Below are positions 26,574 to 35,341 of a stretch of DNA of 64,000 bases, in pieces (the stretch's first letter is position 1; every line of letters starts with the position of its first letter). A program made the translations under genes and the position numbers. Origin of the DNA: an uncultured Pseudomonadota bacterium (GTDB taxonomy: Bacteria > Myxococcota_A > Bradymonadia > Bradymonadales > Bradymonadaceae); NCBI GenBank assembly GCA_913057905.1, contig CAJXPB010000001.1, positions 1,240,001 to 1,304,000 on the forward strand, written 5' to 3'. The notes beneath the pieces were generated by a model. The model saw nothing but the letters and a program-made list of their open reading frames with translations. It did no database searches and was not told the DNA's origin.

Positions 26574-27197
26574 ATGTCGTTTATCCCGAGCGTCGTCGAA
26601 GAGACTCCCCGCGGCAGTCGCGGCTGGGACATCTTCAGCCGCCTTCTGAAAGACCGCATCATTTTTCTGGGGACTCCGGTGACCGACGAGGTCGCAAACA
26701 GCATTATCGCCCAGCTCCTCTTTCTGGAGAGCGAAGACCCCGAAAAGGAGATCAGTCTGTACATCAACTCTCCGGGCGGAGCTGTCACGTCCGGGATGGC
26801 GATCTACGACACCATCCAGTACGTGCGGCCCGACATCTCGACGATCTGTCTGGGACAGGCGGCCTCGATGGGGGCGGTCATGCTCGCCGCCGGGACCCCC
26901 GGCAAGCGCTATGCCCTTCCGAACTCGCGGATCCTGATCCACCAGCCGATGGTCAGCGGCGGCATCGGCGGCCAGGCTGCCGACATTGACATTCAGGCCG
27001 ACGAGATTCTGCGACTGCGCGAGCGGCTCACGGAGATCCTCGTCAAGCACACCGACCAGTCCAAGGAGCGCATCAAGCAGGATACCGACCGAGACTACTT
27101 CATGAGCGCCCAGGATGCCGTAGAATACGGGTTGATCGATTCGGTCATCGAGACGCGAAAGGGCCAGACGTCCGACGACGAGGACGACGCCGAATAG
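26574..27197 (+). CDS. clpP: ATP-dependent Clp protease proteolytic subunit
   Basis: ClpP forms the tetradecameric peptidase chamber used with ClpX or ClpA. The 207-residue sequence has a complete catalytic triad: Ser98 (GQAASMGAV), His123 (ILIHQP) and Asp172 (DTDRDYF). The oligomer/handle region [12 protein letters not shown] is intact. The C-terminus ends in an acidic DDEDDAE tail. The usual neighbours tig and clpX are not present here. It is convergent with fadI, 5 bases away. Confidence 0.96.
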   Translation: MSFIPSVVEETPRGSRGWDIFSRLLKDRIIFLGTPVTDEVANSIIAQLLFLESEDPEKEISLYINSPGGAVTSGMAIYDTIQYVRPDISTICLGQAASMGAVMLAAGTPGKRYALPNSRILIHQPMVSGGIGGQAADIDIQADEILRLRERLTEILVKHTDQSKERIKQDTDRDYFMSAQDAVEYGLIDSVIETRKGQTSDDEDDAE

Positions 27198-27202
27198 AGG
27201 CG

Positions 27203-28522
27203 TCACCTCTCGAGAATCAACGTCATCCCCAATCCGCCGCCGGCACACAGCGTCATCAGACCGTAGCGGCCATCGCGGCGCTGCAACTCGCCGGCGAGCT
27301 GACCCACCATGCGGGTTCCCGTGGCGCCGAAGGGATGGCCTATCGGGATCGATCCCCCGTTGACGTTGAAGATGTCCATATCGACCTCACCGATCGCCGC
27401 GTCCAGCCCGACTTCGCGGCACAGCTCATCGGAGGCCCAGACCTTCAGGTTGGCCAGAATTTGAGCGGCGAATGCCTCGTGCATCTCGATGAGATCCATG
27501 TCCTCGAGGGTCAGGTCGGCGTGGGTCAGAGCCTTCGGGGTCGCCAGAGTCGGCCCCATCAACAGCGGGATATCGAAGATGTCGACCCCGACGCTCGACC
27601 ACGCCCGTAGATACGCCATCGGTTCGAGACCAAGCCGGTCGGCCGTCGACTCGCGCATCACCATCACCGCCGAGGCGCCGTCGGTCAGCGGCGAGGCATT
27701 GCCGGCGGTGACCGTGCCGTGACGCTTGTCGAAGGCGGGGCCGAGCTTGCTCATCTGTTCGACGGAGGTATCGGCCCGCACATTGGTGTCGCGCTCGACG
27801 GGCTCGTCGAAGTCCTCACCGGTCAGCACGGGAACCACCTCCGGGAAATGGCCCTCATCGAAGGCCGCCGCCGCCCGATGGTGGGTCTGCTCGGCGTAGG
27901 CATCCTGGTCTTGACGACTGATGCCGTACCGCTTGGCCATCGTCTCGGCCGAGTCTCCCATTCGGTCCCCGGTCGTCGGTTCGTCGATGCCGGGGGCTTC
28001 CGGCGTGAGGTCTTCGGGCTCCAGACCACGGAAGGCCTCCCACAGCTCGGCCGGCGTACCGGCGCCGGAGGCGCGATTCAATGCCTGACTCAACCGGCGA
28101 CTGACCCGGGCCTGTGACGAACTCATCGATTCGACGCCCCCGGCGATGACGATATCTGCCCCGCCCATCAAGATGCTGCCCGCCGCCTGGACCGTCGCCA
28201 GAGCGCTCGATGCACAGTACATCTGTGTGGTCGACGCCGGGACCGTCTCCGGGATGGGAGTCCGCAGCACGACCTCACGTGCCACGTTCGGACCATTCAT
28301 CGGTGCCGAGACACATCCGAGTACGACATCATCGATCAGTTCGGGGTCGATGCCGGCTCGCTCCACCACCTCTCGGACGGCCACCCGCCCCAGATCGGCT
28401 TCGTTCCAGTCCTCGTAGACCGTCCATGCCTTGGCAAACGGGGTTCGGGCGGCTTCGACGATCGCGATGCGGTCGTCGCCGCCCAGCGGCGCCTGGTTTC
28501 CTCGTTTCGTCGACTGGCTCAT
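27203..28522 (-). CDS. fadI: Acetyl-CoA C-acyltransferase (3-ketoacyl-CoA thiolase, FadI-like)
   Basis: This 439-residue thiolase performs the last step of fatty-acid beta-oxidation, releasing acetyl-CoA. Catalytic elements are the nucleophile Cys in TTQMYCASSALATV, EMHEAFAAQ, the His in GHPFGATGTRM and the C-terminal Cys in LCAGGGLGM. An acidic insertion around EPEDLTPEAPGIDEPTTG is typical of FadI-type enzymes. GGAGAG five bases upstream sets the start. It follows fadJ by 27 bases on the same strand, so the two encode a trifunctional-type complex, in the order fadJ-fadI. Confidence 0.93.
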   Translation of the reverse strand: MSQSTKRGNQAPLGGDDRIAIVEAARTPFAKAWTVYEDWNEADLGRVAVREVVERAGIDPELIDDVVLGCVSAPMNGPNVAREVVLRTPIPETVPASTTQMYCASSALATVQAAGSILMGGADIVIAGGVESMSSSQARVSRRLSQALNRASGAGTPAELWEAFRGLEPEDLTPEAPGIDEPTTGDRMGDSAETMAKRYGISRQDQDAYAEQTHHRAAAAFDEGHFPEVVPVLTGEDFDEPVERDTNVRADTSVEQMSKLGPAFDKRHGTVTAGNASPLTDGASAVMVMRESTADRLGLEPMAYLRAWSSVGVDIFDIPLLMGPTLATPKALTHADLTLEDMDLIEMHEAFAAQILANLKVWASDELCREVGLDAAIGEVDMDIFNVNGGSIPIGHPFGATGTRMVGQLAGELQRRDGRYGLMTLCAGGGLGMTLILER

Positions 28523-28549
28523 AGGGTCTCTCCGTCTAGCGGCACATGC

Positions 28550-30730
28550 TCACTGGTAGAATGATTCTCCGGCGGACGCCTTCTGTTCGAGCAACTCGGC
28601 CGGTCGGAGTCGATCTCCATATTCGTCGGCCAGCCGGTGCATCGACTCGACGATGTCACCGAGCCCCCGGGAGTCGGCATATCGGAGAATGCCCCCGCGA
28701 AACGGCGGAAAGCCGAGCCCAAAGATCACGCCGACATCGATGTCGCGGGGCTCCTCGACGATTCCTTCCTGGAGGCAATGGACACACTCGTTGAGCATGG
28801 CCATCCAACAGCGGTCACGAATGAGATCCGCGGCGATGCTTCGACGGTCGAGCCCGCCGGACAACGCCTCGTAGACCGACTCGTCGACTCCGCCGGGCTC
28901 ATCCCGGTCGTACTTGTAGAAGCCCCAGTCGTTTTTCTTGCCGAGTCGCCCTTCCTCCGCGAGCGTCTCGATCACGTCGGGAGCATTCCAACGCTCCGGA
29001 AACGCCTCCTTGAGGGTGCGCCCGGCCTTGGTGGCTACGTCGAATCCGACCTCGTCTATCAGCTTCAGCGGACCGACCGAGAATCCGAACTCCCGCATCG
29101 CCTCGTCGATGGCCTCGACACGGCCGCCCTCCTCCAGAAGCCAACCGGCTTCGTTGATGTAGGCGCCAATGACCCGGCTGGTGAAAAACCCGGGACCATC
29201 CTTGACGACGATGCAGGTCTTTCCCAGTTGCTCACCGACCTCGAGGGCCGTCGCCAGAGCCCGGTCGCTGGTCGACTCGGTGCGGATGATCTCGAGCAGC
29301 GGCATCTTGTGCACCGGACTAAAAAAGTGCATCCCCAGCACACGCTCGGGGTGTTCCGATTCTGCCGCGATGTCGGAGATCGGGATCGTCGATGTGTTGC
29401 TCGCGAACACGAGATCCTGGTGGCCACGCTCCTCGACTTCCCGGAGCATCTGTCGCTTGAGATCCAGGTCTTCGTAGACGGCCTCGACGACCAGGTCGCA
29501 GGTACCGATACCCGACCAGTCCGTCGTACCGGCGATCCGACCGAAGGCGACATCCGCCATCGGCTCGGTGAGTGTGTCGCGCTCGACCAGTTGATCAAAG
29601 AGCCGTGCACTGTAGTCGAGCCCCCAGCCGAGCCCCTCGAGATCCTTGTCCTTCAACCGAACCGCGTATCCCTTGTAGGCAGCCGACTGGGCAATCCCGG
29701 CTCCCATCAGTCCCGCGCCCAGAACTCCGATCTTGTCGACCGAATACGGCGACACCTCCCGGTCGAAGACCCCGGAACCCGCCTGACGCTGAGCAAAGAA
29801 GACGTCGATGAGGTTGTGCGCCACATCCGTCTGGATCAGTTCGACGAACGCCTGGGATTCGGCCTCCAGCCCCGCCTCGAACCCCTCGCGAAATCCCGTT
29901 TCGATGACATCGACGGCCTTCGGAGGCGCCGGATAATGAGAACCCGCCTTCTTGCGAGCTCGTTGACGGGCCTGGTCGAAGACGAGCCGGCGAGCCGGCG
30001 ACCTGGCCGCCCATTTCATCGCTTCGCCCGACGGATCTCGCCAGAAACTCCGCAACGCTTCGAGGGGTTCATCGACGTCCCGTTCGATCCCTCCCTTCGA
30101 CTCGATCCGGTCGATCCACTCGATCGCGACATCCAGCAAGATGCCCGGGTGAGCGACATCATCGACCAACCCTTCTTCGGCCGCACGCCCTGCATCGATC
30201 GTCCGGCCCGTCAGGATCATCTCCAGAGCCAACTGCGGTTCGACCAGCCGCGGCAACCGCTGCGTGCCGCCCATACCGGGAATGATCCCGAGCTTGATTT
30301 CGGGGAGGCCGAACTCGGTCTGCGGTGTATCTGCAGCCACGCGGGCACTGCATGCCATCGCCAGCTCCAGTCCGCCCCCGAGACACGCCCCGTCGATCGC
30401 GGCGACGATCGGCACCGACAACGCCTCGAGGCGCGCCATCAGGCGATGGCCCTCGTCGACCAAATCGCGCAACTGTTCGGGTTCCTTCCGACGGGCCTTG
30501 AGCTCGTCGATATCGAAGCCGGCCACGAAATTGTCCGGTTTTCCACTGTGGATCACCACACCCCGGATCGCATCGTCGGCCTCGACCCGGTCGAGAAACG
30601 ACTCAAACCGGTCGGTCATCTCCGTCGACAGGGTATTCACTCGCTTGCCCTGGACGTCGATCTCGATCACTCCGATGCCGCCGTCGCGCACCTCGAAGCT
30701 CGCCAGCGTGTCCTGCTGCGAATCATCCAT
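28550..30730 (-). CDS. fadJ: Bifunctional enoyl-CoA hydratase/3-hydroxyacyl-CoA dehydrogenase (FadJ-like)
   Basis: This 726-residue protein catalyses the hydration and NAD-dependent oxidation steps of beta-oxidation. The N-terminal crotonase domain has GACLGGGLELAMACSARVA and LGIIPGMGGTQRLPRLV. The dehydrogenase domain starts near KIGVLGAGLMGAGIAQSAAY, with the catalytic His region MHFFSPVHKMPLLEII and VVKDGPGFFTSRVIGAYINE. The C-terminal repeat ends with VIFGLGFPPFRGGILRYAD. The start at MDDSQQD is chosen because GGGG precedes it at good spacing; ATGs 7 and 17 codons upstream are alternatives. It is the first gene of the fadJ-fadI operon. Confidence 0.92.
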   Translation of the reverse strand: MDDSQQDTLASFEVRDGGIGVIEIDVQGKRVNTLSTEMTDRFESFLDRVEADDAIRGVVIHSGKPDNFVAGFDIDELKARRKEPEQLRDLVDEGHRLMARLEALSVPIVAAIDGACLGGGLELAMACSARVAADTPQTEFGLPEIKLGIIPGMGGTQRLPRLVEPQLALEMILTGRTIDAGRAAEEGLVDDVAHPGILLDVAIEWIDRIESKGGIERDVDEPLEALRSFWRDPSGEAMKWAARSPARRLVFDQARQRARKKAGSHYPAPPKAVDVIETGFREGFEAGLEAESQAFVELIQTDVAHNLIDVFFAQRQAGSGVFDREVSPYSVDKIGVLGAGLMGAGIAQSAAYKGYAVRLKDKDLEGLGWGLDYSARLFDQLVERDTLTEPMADVAFGRIAGTTDWSGIGTCDLVVEAVYEDLDLKRQMLREVEERGHQDLVFASNTSTIPISDIAAESEHPERVLGMHFFSPVHKMPLLEIIRTESTSDRALATALEVGEQLGKTCIVVKDGPGFFTSRVIGAYINEAGWLLEEGGRVEAIDEAMREFGFSVGPLKLIDEVGFDVATKAGRTLKEAFPERWNAPDVIETLAEEGRLGKKNDWGFYKYDRDEPGGVDESVYEALSGGLDRRSIAADLIRDRCWMAMLNECVHCLQEGIVEEPRDIDVGVIFGLGFPPFRGGILRYADSRGLGDIVESMHRLADEYGDRLRPAELLEQKASAGESFYQ

Positions 30731-30781
30731 CGTCTGCCCCGAACGTTCCATTCCGTGCTCGCTCACTGGAGTCAGTGCCAA

Positions 30782-30830
30782 GATATAGGCGCCACACGGC
30801 GACAGGCAACCGCAATGAATGGGTATTCAT
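30782..30830 (-). promoter_or_regulatory. Candidate fadJ promoter with adjacent FadR-like palindrome
   Basis: On the minus strand TTGCCT (30804-30809) and TATATC (30782-30787) are 16 bases apart, 52 bases before the fadJ start. Directly upstream is the palindrome ATGAAT-GGGT-ATTCAT (30815-30830). Its half-sites resemble the TGAATGA...TCATTCA operators of the TetR-type FadR of Bacillus. Control by fatty acyl-CoA is a reasonable inference. Confidence 0.5.
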
Positions 30831-30835
30831 ACAGA

Positions 30836-30866
30836 AGGCCCGGGCCGCTGTGGGCGACCCGGGCCT
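30836..30866 (-). terminator. Strong GC hairpin downstream of ribA
   Basis: A perfect 9-bp stem (AGGCCCGGG with CCCGGGCCT) is extended by a second short stem (CGC with GCG) around a small loop, 37 bases after the ribA stop. On the minus strand it is followed by TTCTGT, a short T-rich run. Confidence 0.65.
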
Positions 30867-30903
30867 CCGGATTCTAAACTTCGCCGTCGATGTCGAGGTC
30901 GGG

Positions 30904-31563
30904 CTACAGGATGTGTCCCGACTTGTTCTTTTTGGTCTCCAGATAGTGCACGTTGTGCGGATTCGGCAGCACCTTCAGCGGGATGCGACGCGAGACGTCG
31001 ATCCCTTCGTTCAAAAGCCCCTTCACCTTGTCGGGGTTATTCGTCATGAGCTCGATCGATTTTGGCCCGATGAGGTGAAGCATCTCGCCGGCGACGTCGT
31101 AGTCACGCAGGTCGTCGTCAAATCCCAGATGTTTGTTGGCCTCGACGGTATCCAGACCCTCGTCCTGGAGGCTGTAGGCGCGCACCTTTTCGGCCAGTCC
31201 GATGCCCCGCCCCTCCTGGCGCATGTACAGAAGGATGCCGGCATCGGCTTCGCCGATGGTCCGTAGCGCCTCATCGAGCTGCTCGCCGCAGTCGCATTTG
31301 AGACTTCCCAGAACGTCGCCGGTCAAACACTCGCTGTGAATGCGGGTCAGCACATCCTCTTTGCCTTCGACATCGCCTTGGATGACCGCCACGTGTTCCT
31401 TTCGGTCTTTGTTGTTCAGAAACGCCTTGATCTTGAACTTTCCGTACCGAGTCGGAAGGTTCGCCTGGGCGTACTCGACGACGGCGAGTTCGTCGGACTC
31501 CGGCAATTCCGGCCGGTCGGCCGCCTTCGCCTCGTCGGCAATCTGTGACAGGGGACTCTGCAT
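30904..31563 (-). CDS. ribA: GTP cyclohydrolase II
   Basis: RibA converts GTP to the pyrimidine precursor of riboflavin. This 219-residue protein has the zinc site RIHSECLTGDVLGSLKCDCG (Cys79, Cys90, Cys92) and the catalytic segment LLYMRQEGRGIGL. The KAYSLQD-like helix (VRAYSLQDEGLDTVEAN) and ELMTNNPDKVKGL follow. An N-terminal extension of about 25 residues is present compared with E. coli RibA. It is not fused to RibB, and no other riboflavin gene is adjacent. GGAGAG five bases upstream supports the start. Confidence 0.95.
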   Translation of the reverse strand: MQSPLSQIADEAKAADRPELPESDELAVVEYAQANLPTRYGKFKIKAFLNNKDRKEHVAVIQGDVEGKEDVLTRIHSECLTGDVLGSLKCDCGEQLDEALRTIGEADAGILLYMRQEGRGIGLAEKVRAYSLQDEGLDTVEANKHLGFDDDLRDYDVAGEMLHLIGPKSIELMTNNPDKVKGLLNEGIDVSRRIPLKVLPNPHNVHYLETKKNKSGHIL

Positions 31564-31615
31564 AAATTCTCTCCGGTGATGACGTACCGACTCTCAACAG
31601 CTCGGCTCGCCCGGG

Positions 31616-31631
31616 CCCTCTCTTGAGAGGG
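31616..31631. promoter_or_regulatory. Palindrome in the ribA leader
   Basis: CCCTCTC-TT-GAGAGGG is a perfect 7-bp inverted repeat 53 bases upstream of the ribA start. It could be an operator or a leader hairpin. The conserved parts of an FMN riboswitch are absent from this leader. Confidence 0.3.
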
Positions 31632-31789
31632 AGACAACTACGGTCGACACCATAGTCCGTCAATGGGAACAAGCAAGCTGTACTCTCATTCCATGCCCGA
31701 CGCGTGCAGGTCTGCACCGGTCGGGTCCCCTACATAGATGCAACTTGGGCTGAAAGATTGCGCACAACTCGATCGAGTCGGCCCGCCGG

Positions 31790-32536
31790 TCAGGAGACTC
31801 CGTCGAAGGCGACGGCCCGGGTTTCGTCGTCGATCGACTCGGCGGCTTCGATGGTAGCCCGGACGGCGTCGACGACCACCGGGACCATATCGGGCCGGTT
31901 CGACCGGAGCGCCTGGAAGTAGTCGTGCCGACGCATCGCGTGGAAGGTGGCCGGCGGATAATCCTCGCGAAGCAACAGAAAATTGAGCATCAGTCGCCCA
32001 ACCATTCCCGTGCGTTCGTCGAAGGGAAAGATGTGCATGAACTCCCAGTGGGCCAGCGCTCCCGCACGTACTGGATGCTGGCGAGACCAGTCTTCGTGCC
32101 AGCGTGCGACAAAGGCCTCTAGCCTGGAGGAAATCTCGTCGGAGTCGGCGACGTCGAGATTGTACACCCCGGGCGAGGTATCGCGGTCTCGAAACGCTCC
32201 CGCAGCCTCGTCGCCGTCGGCGCAGAGGTGTGCATGAAGCGCTCGCAGCCACCCGACACTCAGCTCGGCGCGAGCATCGGCGGCATCCCGGATTGTCTGA
32301 ATGGTTTGATCCAGCCGACGTACCGACCCCTTCGTCTGGGCGTCGACGTAGTTACGCGACGGTTTGTCGGCCAGAGCCCGATCGATCTCGTCGCGACTCA
32401 GCGCCACGCCATCGAGGGCGTGTTCGTGGTACAACCAGCACAGACGAAGTCTGTCACGAAACTCCGACCGGGTGGTGCCGGTCAGGGCATCGTAGCCGTC
32501 GCGAGCGTGGTCGATCTCGAGGTATGTCAGGTTCAT
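31790..32536 (-). CDS. Fic-fold protein with degenerate active-site motif
   Basis: Fic proteins transfer AMP or other groups to target hydroxyls using the motif HPFx(D/E)GNGRxxR. This 248-residue protein has the Fic fold and context (AHWEFMHI before the motif, GRLMLNFLLL after it). The motif itself reads FPFDERTGMVGR at 170-181. The catalytic His is Phe170, the GNGR part is RTGM, and a His sits two residues earlier. The N-terminal inhibitory motif SxxxEG also appears altered (HALDG). AdoMet or nucleotide chemistry is therefore doubtful; a binding role or a changed reaction is possible. AGGAGGG four bases upstream makes the start secure. No antitoxin-sized partner is adjacent. Confidence 0.75.
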   Translation of the reverse strand: MNLTYLEIDHARDGYDALTGTTRSEFRDRLRLCWLYHEHALDGVALSRDEIDRALADKPSRNYVDAQTKGSVRRLDQTIQTIRDAADARAELSVGWLRALHAHLCADGDEAAGAFRDRDTSPGVYNLDVADSDEISSRLEAFVARWHEDWSRQHPVRAGALAHWEFMHIFPFDERTGMVGRLMLNFLLLREDYPPATFHAMRRHDYFQALRSNRPDMVPVVVDAVRATIEAAESIDDETRAVAFDGVS

Positions 32537-32772
32537 GGTGCCCTCCTGTCGGTCAGGGTTCGGAGGCACGGACGTTCCCCAACGACCCAGAGCACTCCCC
32601 GGCTCCCGCCGGCAAGAGGGATGAACCACTGTCAATTATAAGCCCTCAATGCCGATGCGCAAGCTCCCCGGGTTCGGTTCGCCGGGGCGTCGAGGCGTGT
32701 TGCAGGGAGTCGCAGCCCCGACTAATGTGCGCCGCGCCACGGGAATTTGGACTCAACTTCTTGGAGGATGAC

Positions 32773-34362
32773 ATGACGAAGTCGTGGGATGAGCAACTTG
32801 AAGGCCTCGATCCGGAGGATCTCGAATCGATGGACTCTCTGGACGCCGAGCTTCTGAAGCAGCGAGCCGAGATAAAGACCGGCGGCAAGGACAAATACCA
32901 CGAGCGCAACGACGAGCGTGGGAAGTTGTTTGTGCGCGACCGGCTCGAGTTGCTCTTCGACGATGGACTCGACACCGAGGATGGCCTCTGGGCGAATGTC
33001 CAGGCGGGCGACCTGCCGGCCGACGGGGTCGTCACCGGGATCGGGCAAATCCACGGCGAGAAGGTCGCGGTCATGGCAAATGACTCGACCGTCAAGGCCG
33101 GCTCCTGGGGATGGCGCACCGTCGAGAAGATCATCCGCATCCAGGAGACAGCCGAGCGGCTCAAGATTCCGCTCATCTACCTGGTCGACTCCGCCGGAGC
33201 GCGGATTACCGACCAGCTCGAGATGTTTCCGGGCCGCCGCGGCGCCGGCCGGATCTTCAACAACCAGGTCCGGCTGTCCGGGTACGTCCCCCAGATTTGC
33301 CTGCTGTTTGGCCCCTCGGCCGCCGGCGGCGCCTACATTCCCGCCTTCTGCGACGTCGTCACCATGGTCGACGGGAATGCCTCGATGTACCTGGGATCGC
33401 CGCGCATGGCCGAGATGGTCATCGGCGAATCGGTCACGCTCGAAGAGATGGGCGGCGCCAAGATGCACACCTCCGAGTCCGGATGCGGCGATGTGCTGGT
33501 CGACTCCGAAGAGGAGGCGATCTCATGGTGTCGCGACTACCTGGAGTTCTTTCCCCAGAATTGCCACGAGGACCTGCCCTTCGAGGAGGCGGCCGAGCCG
33601 AAGGAGCAGACCAAATCGCTCGAGGACCTGATCCCGGAGAATCAGAACCGGGCCTTCGACATGAAGGATGTCATCGCCCATCTGGTCGATGACTCCGATT
33701 TTCTGGAGATCAAGGCGGATTTCGCCCGCGAGATCATCACCTGTCTGGCTCGGATCGACGGACGCCCCGTCGGCATCATCGCCAGCCAGCCGAAGCGAAA
33801 GGGCGGCGTGCTCTTCGTCGACTCCGCCGACAAAGCGACCCGGTTTATCGACCTGTGCGACGCCTTCGGCATCCCGCTGGTCTTTCTGGCAGACGTCCCC
33901 GGTTTCATGATCGGTACGAAGGTCGAAAAGAAGGGGATCATCCGCCACGGCGCCAAACTGATCACGGCGGTCAGCCGGGCGACCGTCCCGAAACTGTCGG
34001 TCGTGGTGCGCAAAGCATACGGCGCGGGACTCTACGCGATGTGCGGCCCCGGCTTCGACCCGGACGCCACGCTGGCGCTCCCCGAAGCGATGATCGCGGT
34101 GATGGGGCCGGAGGCGGCGGTCAACGCCGTATACGCCCGAAAGATCGAAGCGCTCGATCCGGAGGATCGTCCCGAATACGTCAAACAGAAGCGAAAGGAC
34201 TACGAGGAGGACATCGACATCTTTCGGCTCGCCAGCGAGCTGATCGTCGATGAGATGGTGCCCAAAGAGAGGCTTCGGGCGGAGCTGCAGGCCAGACTCG
34301 AAGTCTACGAGTCCAAGGAGGTCGACTGGCCCGACAAAAAGCACGGCGTCACGCCGGTCTGA
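32773..34362 (+). CDS. Acyl-CoA carboxylase carboxyltransferase (beta) subunit
   Basis: This 529-residue biotin-dependent carboxyltransferase moves carboxyl from biotin to an acyl-CoA. It has the N-terminal crotonase-like domain with SAGARITDQLEMFPGRRGAG and GPSAAGGAYIPAFCDVV, giving one oxyanion glycine pair. The C-terminal domain has FLADVPGFMIGTKVEKKGII and RKAYGAGLYAMCGPGFDPD. The MCC/propionyl-CoA carboxylase group fits best. HMG-CoA lyase next door suggests methylcrotonyl-CoA, but this is not proven. No biotin carboxylase/BCCP gene lies in the window. GGAGG five bases before the ATG at 32773 is decisive for the start. Confidence 0.92.
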   Translation: MTKSWDEQLEGLDPEDLESMDSLDAELLKQRAEIKTGGKDKYHERNDERGKLFVRDRLELLFDDGLDTEDGLWANVQAGDLPADGVVTGIGQIHGEKVAVMANDSTVKAGSWGWRTVEKIIRIQETAERLKIPLIYLVDSAGARITDQLEMFPGRRGAGRIFNNQVRLSGYVPQICLLFGPSAAGGAYIPAFCDVVTMVDGNASMYLGSPRMAEMVIGESVTLEEMGGAKMHTSESGCGDVLVDSEEEAISWCRDYLEFFPQNCHEDLPFEEAAEPKEQTKSLEDLIPENQNRAFDMKDVIAHLVDDSDFLEIKADFAREIITCLARIDGRPVGIIASQPKRKGGVLFVDSADKATRFIDLCDAFGIPLVFLADVPGFMIGTKVEKKGIIRHGAKLITAVSRATVPKLSVVVRKAYGAGLYAMCGPGFDPDATLALPEAMIAVMGPEAAVNAVYARKIEALDPEDRPEYVKQKRKDYEEDIDIFRLASELIVDEMVPKERLRAELQARLEVYESKEVDWPDKKHGVTPV

Positions 34363-34371
34363 GCAACGCAG

Positions 34372-34392
34372 GCCCCGGAGGCGCTCCCCGGG
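34372..34392. terminator. Possible bidirectional terminator between convergent genes
   Basis: CCCCGGAG-GCG-CTCCCCGGG forms a hairpin with one bulge in the 40-base gap between the carboxylase and HMG-CoA lyase stops. There is no T-run on either side, so support is modest. Confidence 0.35.
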
Positions 34393-34402
34393 CGGCGGCT
34401 CA

Positions 34403-35341
34403 TCAGGCCGTCGCCCGCGTCTCTTCAGTTTGGTCTTCGGCGGCCTCCAGTTGGGATGTGTACTGGTACAGCTTCGAGGGGAGGTCGATGTCGGTCTCCC
34501 GGTCGACCCAACCGGCCACCTCTAGCACACGGTCGCGGTCGATTCCGGAGTCGACTCCCATGCCGTCGAACATATGGATCATCTCCTCGGTGGCAATGTT
34601 CCCGGCCGCACCGGGTGCATAGGGGCATCCACCGGTAGCGCCCACCGACGTATCGAAGATCCGGATCCCGGCTTGATAGGCGGCCAGCGCATTGGCCAGG
34701 CCCATCCCCTGAGTGTCGTGCAGGTGCATCGCCACACGGTCGACGCCGAAGGCCTCGATCGCTCGACGCGCTCCATCGCGAACCTGGTGGGGGGTCCCGG
34801 CGCCGATGGTATCGCCCAGCGCGATCATGTCGGCTCCCTGAGCCAGGAGGGTCTCGGCGATCGCCAATACACGGTCGAAGGGAACGTCGCCTTCGTACGG
34901 ACAGCCAAAGGCCGTGGAGACGTAGGCACGGATGGTGACATCCTCGGCGTTCGCCGTCTCGTAGGCCGTCTTCAAACAGTCGAGGCTCTCGTCGACGGTA
35001 CGGTTGACGTTGTGTTGATTGTGGGTCTCACTCGCCGACATGAATGTGGCGATGTGCGTGGTATTGGCCTCCAGAGCTCGCTCGAGGCCGACCAGATTCG
35101 GAACCAGCCCCCAGTATCGCACACCCTCGCGCCGCGTGACGCGCCGGGCGACCTCTTCGGTATCCGCCATCTGCGGAATCCACTTCGGATGAACGAAACT
35201 GCCGAATTCGATATCCCGCACGCCCATCTCTACGAGGCGCTCGATCATCTCGACCTTCCGATCGACGTCGAGAATGACCGATTCATTCTGCAGTCCGTCC
35301 CTCGGCCCCACCTCGAATATCCGAACGCTGTCTTCGCCCAT
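34403..35341 (-). CDS. Hydroxymethylglutaryl-CoA lyase
   Basis: This enzyme cleaves HMG-CoA to acetyl-CoA and acetoacetate, the last step of leucine breakdown. The 312-residue TIM-barrel protein has EVGPRDGLQNE (catalytic Arg and Asp), FGSFVHPKWIPQMAD, GDTIGAGTPHQV and HLHDTQGMGLANALAA. The signature VGATGGCPYAPGAAGNIATE contains the catalytic-loop Cys. GGAGG seven bases upstream selects the start at 35341; the frame is open further upstream but encodes nothing family-like. It is convergent with the acyl-CoA carboxylase gene. Confidence 0.94.
   Translation of the reverse strand: MGEDSVRIFEVGPRDGLQNESVILDVDRKVEMIERLVEMGVRDIEFGSFVHPKWIPQMADTEEVARRVTRREGVRYWGLVPNLVGLERALEANTTHIATFMSASETHNQHNVNRTVDESLDCLKTAYETANAEDVTIRAYVSTAFGCPYEGDVPFDRVLAIAETLLAQGADMIALGDTIGAGTPHQVRDGARRAIEAFGVDRVAMHLHDTQGMGLANALAAYQAGIRIFDTSVGATGGCPYAPGAAGNIATEEMIHMFDGMGVDSGIDRDRVLEVAGWVDRETDIDLPSKLYQYTSQLEAAEDQTEETRATA

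Noticed and set aside
28637..30877. Long antisense open frame opposite fadJ, and similar ones opposite 38230-40497 and 46318-48537
   Set aside because: They mirror real genes with clear domains and lack ribosome sites and family patterns.
31564..31789. FMN riboswitch before ribA
   Set aside because: The conserved FMN aptamer segments are absent; only a short palindrome at 31616-31631 is seen.
31564..32772. Fic-type toxin-antitoxin module
   Set aside because: No antitoxin-sized gene flanks the Fic-like gene, and the active-site motif is degenerate.
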